64,000 nt of DNA from NCBI RefSeq assembly GCF_000717915.1, contig NZ_JOCX01000008.1, positions 1 to 64,000 of the forward strand. Reading direction: 5' to 3'. The notes below the pieces were generated by a model. The model was not told where the DNA came from and ran no database searches. It was given only the letters and a program-made list of their open reading frames with translations. Origin of the DNA: Streptomyces sp. NRRL S-244. Its GTDB lineage: Bacteria; Actinomycetota; Actinomycetes; Streptomycetales; Streptomycetaceae. A program made the position numbers and the translations under genes. Every line of letters starts with the position of its first letter. Within the stretch, counting starts at the first letter, position 1. This document shows positions 54,814 through 64,000 of the stretch, piece after piece.

Positions 54814-54829
54814 TGAGTACGCGTACTCA
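54814..54829. promoter_or_regulatory. 16-base perfect palindrome upstream of the small secreted protein
   Basis: TGAGTACGCGTACTCA is self-complementary without a spacer and lies 73 bases before the ATG at 54903. A TAGCGT (about 54853-54858) could be the -10. It is a candidate operator; no regulator is assigned. Confidence 0.45.
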
Positions 54830-54902
54830 GGCGGATGTCAGTAGCGCTGGGTAGCGTCGCGGCTGTCCGACGAACGGACGACACGACGACCTGGGGGACG
54901 AC

Positions 54903-55319
54903 ATGAAGAAGCGCACGACCGCCCTGGCGGCCCTGGCCCCGGCACTCGCCCTGACCCTGGCGGCAACCCCGGCCCAGGCCGCGCCGACGAACGAGATCAT
55001 CGGCTACCCGGGCCCCGACGGCCTGATCTGGATCGCCGACCAGGCCGGCTCCAGCGGCTTCGTCTCAGGTGGCCTCTCCCCGTACCTGGACACGTTCATC
55101 ACGTTCGGCTGCGCCGACGGCGGGAGCATCGAGGTGTCGTTCCGGCTCCAGGAGCACCCGGACCGCGACCCGGCCCCCTTCACCGTCGACTGCCCCGGCA
55201 CGGACCCGACGGTCGTCACGCTCCCCCTCGGCACCGGCCTCCACGGCGGATTCACCGCGTGGGTGACGGCCTCGACCCCGACCACCCACTGGGGTGCCAC
55301 GGTCACCCAGCCCGAGTAG
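54903..55319 (+). CDS. Small secreted protein, unknown
   Basis: 138 residues. Signal peptide MKKRTTALAALAPALALTLAATPAQA, mature start APTNEIIG. The mature ~112 residues are beta-rich with two Cys (FGCADGG and VDCPGTD) that probably form a disulfide, and end in TASTPTTHWGATVTQPE. No family recognised. The start is ATG at 54903 with GGGGGAC before it. The paired hairpins downstream end its transcript. Confidence 0.8.
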   Translation: MKKRTTALAALAPALALTLAATPAQAAPTNEIIGYPGPDGLIWIADQAGSSGFVSGGLSPYLDTFITFGCADGGSIEVSFRLQEHPDRDPAPFTVDCPGTDPTVVTLPLGTGLHGGFTAWVTASTPTTHWGATVTQPE

Positions 55320-55333
55320 CCCCGAAAACACCG

Positions 55334-55373
55334 CGGCGCCCGCCACCCCCCGTCGGGGACGTGGCGGGCGCCG
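55334..55373. terminator. Terminator hairpin 1 between the secreted protein and gltD
   Basis: CGGCGCCCGCCAC (55334-55346) and GTGGCGGGCGCCG (55361-55373), a perfect 13-bp stem with a 14-base loop. Confidence 0.8.
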
Positions 55374-55428
55374 TGACCCTGCCGGCCGGACTCCAGCACG
55401 ACTACCCGGGGGATCGGCGGACGCCACA

Positions 55429-55464
55429 GCGCCCGCCATCCCTGGTCGGGGACATGGCGGGCGC
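55429..55464. terminator. Terminator hairpin 2, near-copy of hairpin 1
   Basis: GCGCCCGCCAT (55429-55439) and ATGGCGGGCGC (55454-55464), a perfect 11-bp stem. Loop and right arm (GTCGGGGACATGGCGGGCGC) nearly repeat hairpin 1, so one is probably a duplicate; they may serve opposite strands. Confidence 0.75.
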
Positions 55465-55532
55465 GGTGTCAGAGTTCCGCACACCGTTGTACGGACCGTA
55501 TGAGGGGTCCTCCCCGCAGGGAGGGGTGACGG

Positions 55533-56985
55533 TTACACCATCAGGGAGCGGTCCGTCGGCTTGACGGGGTACGGGAGGGCGCTGGTGCCGGTGAGGTAGC
55601 GGTCCACGCCTCGGGCCGCCGAGCGGCCCTCCGCGATCGCCCAGACGATCAGCGACTGGCCGCGGCCGGCGTCGCCGGCCACGAAGACGCCGTCGACGTT
55701 GGTCGCGTACGACGCGTCGCGCGCGACGTTGCCGCGCTCGTCCAGCTCCAGGCCGAACTGGGCCACCAGGCCGTTGGCCTGGTCGGTGCCGGTGAAGCCC
55801 ATCGCCAGGGTGACCAGTTGGGCCGGGAGGACCCGCTCGGTGCCCGGCTTCTGCTCCAGCTTGCCGTCCTTGAACTCCACCTCGACCAGGTGCAGCGCCT
55901 TGACGTTGCCGTCCTCGTCGCCCTCGAAGTGGGTGGTGGAGACGGAGTAGATCCGCTCGCCGCCCTCCTCGTGCGCCGAGGTGACCTTGTACAGCATCGG
56001 GAAGGTCGGCCACGGCTGGCCGGCGGGCCGGTCCTCCGACGGGCGCGGCATGATCTCCAGCTGCGTGACGGACAGGGCGCCCTGGCGGTGGGCCGTGCCC
56101 ACGCAGTCCGCGCCCGTGTCGCCGCCGCCGATGACGACCACGTGCTTGCCCTCGGCCGTGATGGGGGGCGCCACGAAGTCGCCCTCCTGGACCTTGTTCG
56201 CGAGGGGGAGGTACTCCATCGCGAAGTGGATCCCGCGCAGCTCGCGCCCCGGCACCGGCAGGTCGCGGGAGACGGTGGCGCCCGCCGCGATGACGACGGC
56301 GTCGAACCGCTTGCGCAGCTGTACGGCGTCCAGGTCGCGGCCGATCTCCACACCCGTGCGGAACTTGGTGCCCTCCGCGCGCATCTGCTCGATGCGGCGG
56401 TTGATGTGCACCTTCTCCATCTTGAACTCGGGGATGCCGTACCGCAGCAGCCCGCCGATGCGGTCCGCGCGCTCGTACACCACCACGGTGTGGCCGGCCC
56501 GGGTCAGCTGCTGGGCCGCGGCCAGGCCGGCCGGGCCCGAGCCGATGACGGCCGCCGTCTTGCCCGACAGCCGCTCCGGCGGCTGCGGGGTGACGTTGCC
56601 GTTGTCCCACGCCTTGTCGATGATCGAGACTTCGACGTTCTTGATCGTGACGGCCGGCTGGTTGATGCCGAGCACGCACGCCGACTCGCAGGGAGCGGGG
56701 CACAGCCGGCCCGTGAACTCCGGGAAGTTGTTCGTGGCGTGCAGCCGCTCCGACGCCGCCGACCAGTCCTCGCGGTACGCGAAGTCGTTCCACTCCGGGA
56801 TCAGGTTCCCGAGCGGGCACCCGTTGTGGCAGAACGGGATGCCGCAGTCCATGCAGCGGCCGGCCTGCTTGCTGATGATCGGGAGCAGCGAGCCCGGGAC
56901 GTAGACCTCGTTCCAGTCCTTCAGCCGGTCGGCGACCGGACGGGAACAGGCGGTCTCGCGCGGGGTGGTGAGGAAGCCCTTCGGG

Positions 56986-56993
<8 letters not shown>
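55533..56993 (-). CDS. gltD: Glutamate synthase small subunit
   Basis: 486 residues, full length. The N-terminal iron-sulfur region has [19 protein letters not shown] and [12 protein letters not shown]. Two nucleotide sites follow: [16 protein letters not shown] and [16 protein letters not shown]. The C-terminus has [22 protein letters not shown]. It passes electrons from NADPH to GltB for the conversion of glutamine and 2-oxoglutarate to two glutamate. The start ATG at 56993 overlaps the gltB stop by 8 bases. Confidence 0.97.
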
Positions 56994-61605
<4,612 letters not shown>

Positions 61606-61670
61606 CGGCTCTCCCGTCGTCGTAGCGGCATATGTGTCATAGCCGAGGGACGACGTTGGCCCTCTGCGAA

Positions 61671-61686
61671 ATTTCGTGCAGGTTAC
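61671..61686 (-). promoter_or_regulatory. Candidate GlnR half-box upstream of gltB
   Basis: On the minus strand GTAAC-CTGCAC-GAAAT (61686 to 61671) fits the a-b element of the streptomycete GlnR box (gTnAC-n6-GaAAC) with one mismatch. The second a-b pair expected downstream is not convincing. It lies 66 bases before the gltB ATG. Confidence 0.4.
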
Positions 61687-61892
61687 ATGATGACGGCAAT
61701 CCCGAGAAGCGGATACGGCGTTTCACCATGCGGACACTGCACGCGGCAGAAAGTGCAGAGTTTCGCAGCGGGGCGGGCATCGTTGCCCGGCGCGCGGCGC
61801 CCTGGTCTGATGCCCGGCGGACACGGGATCGAAACCGCCGGGTAATGGACTACTTATGTCACGGGCTGCATAGTGTCTCACTGCTCGCGCGG

Positions 61893-62624
61893 TCAGCCTA
61901 CGGCTCCGCCGATCCAGGTTCCCAGGACGTACGTCACACCCGCGGCCGCGCCGCCCAGCAGCAGCTGCCGCAGGCCGCTGTACCACCAGGTCCGCGCGGT
62001 GACCCGGGAGACGATCGCGCCGCAGGCGAAGAGCCCGGCCAGCGCGAGCAGCACCGCCGGCCACAGGGACGCGGCGCCGAGCAGGTACGGCAGTACGGGA
62101 AGCAGCGCGCCCAGCGCGAAGGAGCCGAAGGACGAGACGGCGGCGACCATCGGCGACGGCAGGTCGTCGGGGTCGATCCCGAGCTCCTCGCGGGCGTGGA
62201 TCTCCAGCGCCTGCTCGGGGTCCCGGGACAGCTGCATGGCGACCTCGCGGGCGAGCGAGGGATCGACGCCGCGCGATACGTACAGCTCGGCCAGCTCCTC
62301 CATCTCGTCGACGGGGTGCTTTCGCAACTGCTGCCGTTCTATGTCAAGTTCGGCGAGGACCAGCTCGCGCTGCGAGGCGACGGAGGTGTACTCGCCGGCC
62401 GCCATCGAGAAGGCTCCGGCCGCGAGGCCCGCCAGCCCGGTGATCACGATGGTCTGCGGGGCGACGGCGCCGCCGGCCACTCCGGTCATCAGCGCGAGGT
62501 TGGAGACGAGCCCGTCCATGGCACCGAAAACGGCCGGTCGCAGCCATCCGCCGTTGACATCGCGGTGGGTGTGGTTGTCGCGGTGGGCGGTGTGCAGCGG
62601 TGCTTCGATGTCGATGATGGACAT
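61893..62624 (-). CDS. VIT1/CCC1-family iron/manganese transporter-like protein
   Basis: 243 residues. The start is ATG at 62624 behind AGGGGAGGAATCC. HRDVNGGWLRPAVFGAMDGLVSNLALMTGVAGG is the first-helix signature of the family; EYTSVASQRELVLAELDIERQQLRKHPVDEMEELAELY is the acidic, helical metal-binding loop; three further membrane segments follow. It is predicted to move Fe2+ or Mn2+ out of the cytoplasm. It is divergent from the ADP-ribosylglycohydrolase, with 271 bases between, and not linked to gltB by spacing. Confidence 0.9.
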   Translation of the reverse strand: MSIIDIEAPLHTAHRDNHTHRDVNGGWLRPAVFGAMDGLVSNLALMTGVAGGAVAPQTIVITGLAGLAAGAFSMAAGEYTSVASQRELVLAELDIERQQLRKHPVDEMEELAELYVSRGVDPSLAREVAMQLSRDPEQALEIHAREELGIDPDDLPSPMVAAVSSFGSFALGALLPVLPYLLGAASLWPAVLLALAGLFACGAIVSRVTARTWWYSGLRQLLLGGAAAGVTYVLGTWIGGAVG

Positions 62625-62895
62625 GACGGATTCCTCCCCTTTTGTACGAGCGGGTACGCGGAACCACGCCATGCGCGACGCGCAGGCACCCACTCCCCCG
62701 GAACACCTCGAAACTACGCACGATTTCTGCCGCCCGCCAGCAAGGAAGGCCGTACTTACCTGGGGTTTCGCGGGTCGGCGACCGGGTGACGGGGGCCTGG
62801 GCGGGGTGTTTCGCGGCGAGCGACAAACCACATGCCATGGCACAAATCCCCCAAGGGCTCATGATGAGCCCCATCCACAGTGGGAGAGGCGCGCC

Positions 62896-63891
62896 ATGGA
62901 GCCGATGAAGCTGATTGCATGCAATCCGCAGGTCCTCCTCGAACGGGCCAGGGGCGCTCTTCTCGGCCTCGCGGCGGGGGACGCGCTCGGCGCCCCCGCC
63001 GAGAACATGAAGCCCTCGGAGATCCGGGCGAAATGGGGCCGCATCGAGGGCTTCGTGTCCGACGATCCGGCCGGCACCGACGACACCGAGTACGCGATCT
63101 TCTCGGGGCTGCTGCTGGCCCGCCACGGGTCGGCGCTCACCGTCTCGCACGTCGAGCGGGCCTGGCACCACTGGATCGCCGACCTCGACGAGGGGCCGTT
63201 CCGGGGCGCGGGCTTCAGCGAGCGCGGCACGCTGGAGAACCTCCGCCGGGGCCTCGCCGCCCCCATCTCGGCCCAGCACCGCCACGCCTGGTCGGACGGC
63301 CTGGCCATGCGGGCGGCCCCCTTCGGCGTCTTCGCGGCCGGCCGCCCGGCGGAAGCGGCCCGGCTCGTCGCCATCGACGGGTCGGTCAGCCACGACGGGG
63401 AGGGCATCTACGGCGGCCAGGCGGTCGCGGCCGGTGTCGCGGCGGCGATGGCCGGCGGCTCGCCCGCCTCCGTCATCTCCGCGGCCCTGTCCGTGATCCC
63501 TTCCGACTCCTGGACGGCCCGCTCCCTGCGCCGGGCGGTGACGGCGGCCCCGCGCGGCGAGCGGGCCGTGCGCTCCGCCGTGGTGATCGGCGGCTACCCC
63601 TGGACGGACCTGGCCCCGGAGGCGGTGGGCCTGGCCTTCGGCGCCTTCGCCACGTGCGGCGGCGACTTCGCCTCCTCGGTCCTCACGGCGGTGAACATGG
63701 GCCGGGACGCCGACACCACGGCGGCGGTGGCGGGCGCCCTCTCCGGCGCCCTGTCGGGCGTCACCGCGATCCCGGAGGAGTGGGCCAAGGCCATCGGCCC
63801 GGTCCGCGGCTCCTGCCTCCCCTCGATGCGCGGCTACCACGTCCTGGACATCGCGGACCTCCTCACGCCGGAATCCGAGACCCCGCGATGA
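62896..63891 (+). CDS. ADP-ribosylglycohydrolase family protein
   Basis: 331 residues of the ARH/DraG fold. RARGALLGLAAGDALGAPAENM opens the domain. DDPAGTDDTEYAIFSGLLLARHG has the metal-binding T-D-D-T-E run and the C-terminal NMGRDADTTAAVAGALSGALSG has the second D-x-D-T site, so both magnesium half-sites are intact. It removes ADP-ribose from a protein or small-molecule target. The start is ATG at 62896 with GGGAGAGG 6 bases before. Its stop overlaps the ATG of the next gene (ATGA). Confidence 0.93.
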   Translation: MEPMKLIACNPQVLLERARGALLGLAAGDALGAPAENMKPSEIRAKWGRIEGFVSDDPAGTDDTEYAIFSGLLLARHGSALTVSHVERAWHHWIADLDEGPFRGAGFSERGTLENLRRGLAAPISAQHRHAWSDGLAMRAAPFGVFAAGRPAEAARLVAIDGSVSHDGEGIYGGQAVAAGVAAAMAGGSPASVISAALSVIPSDSWTARSLRRAVTAAPRGERAVRSAVVIGGYPWTDLAPEAVGLAFGAFATCGGDFASSVLTAVNMGRDADTTAAVAGALSGALSGVTAIPEEWAKAIGPVRGSCLPSMRGYHVLDIADLLTPESETPR

Positions 63892-64000
63892 CGCCGCCCG
63901 CCGTCCCACCGACCCCGCCGGCGGTCGACGCCGAGCCGGGCGAGCAGGTGCGTACCGCTGCCGCGGAGGCCGCGCGGGCGGGCGGCCCCCAGCCCCTTGC
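63888..64000 (+). CDS. 5' end of a coupled downstream gene, cut by the window
   Basis: ATG at 63888 overlaps the preceding stop. The visible 37 codons read MTPPAVPPTPPAVDAEPGEQ then an Ala/Arg/Gly stretch and remain open at the window edge. Translational coupling suggests a functional partner, possibly a second ADP-ribosylglycohydrolase, but the visible part has no diagnostic motif. Confidence 0.65.
   Translation, partial: MTPPAVPPTPPAVDAEPGEQVRTAAAEAARAGGPQPL

Overview
The window is very GC-rich, shows strong codon bias, uses GTG as well as ATG starts and has many GTGA/ATGA stop-start overlaps. Its gene families and order (polA, a five-gene liv transporter, an ANTAR response regulator, pyruvate kinase, gltBD) indicate a Streptomyces (actinomycete) chromosome, in a core rather than an arm-like region. 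No prophage, insertion sequence, CRISPR array or large biosynthetic gene cluster is visible. The first 38 bases are not genomic: they contain an untrimmed Nextera sequencing adapter fused to a Pro-Thr repeat tract, so the left edge is an assembly end.

Layout. 0-8.5 kb: the 3'-truncated lytic transglycosylase, a DUF4184 membrane protein, polA, a molybdopterin oxidoreductase, a hotdog thioesterase and a lipoprotein. 8.5-14.8 kb: branched-chain amino acid ABC transporter livK-H-M-G-F, closed by a strong hairpin. 14.8-18 kb: PdtaR-type antiterminator regulator, an unusual tRNA with a CAA anticodon, a solo LAGLIDADG protein and pyruvate kinase. 18-32.8 kb: mixed single genes and short operons (acetyltransferase, SIMPL protein, secreted GH16 glucanase, Tat-exported 5'-nucleotidase, a DesA/DesB-like siderophore pair, aminopeptidase N, chorismate mutase, a two-component system, trypsin, a metallopeptidase-like protein).

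33-46.4 kb: two blocks that together resemble the KstR2 regulon of mycobacteria and rhodococci, which degrades steroid rings C and D (HIP, from cholesterol). Block one is two SDRs divergent from echA20-ipdA-ipdB-ipdC. Block two is ipdF-kstR2-fadA6 divergent from two acyl-CoA dehydrogenases. Each divergent promoter carries a matching dyad close to the published KstR2 motif. The blocks are separated by a phosphatase, a DEAD-box helicase and a cold-shock gene. No fadD3 (HIP-CoA ligase) is present in the window.

46.4-55.3 kb: small accessory genes, including a SnoaL/NmrA pair under a promoter with two copies of a perfect dyad, an SDR/esterase operon divergent from a PadR regulator, a von Willebrand A protein and a DUF1906 protein. 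55.5-64 kb: glutamate synthase gltB-gltD, a VIT-family ion transporter, and an ADP-ribosylglycohydrolase followed by the start of another coupled gene cut by the window edge. All functional names rest on motifs, lengths and gene order read by eye; no database search was run.
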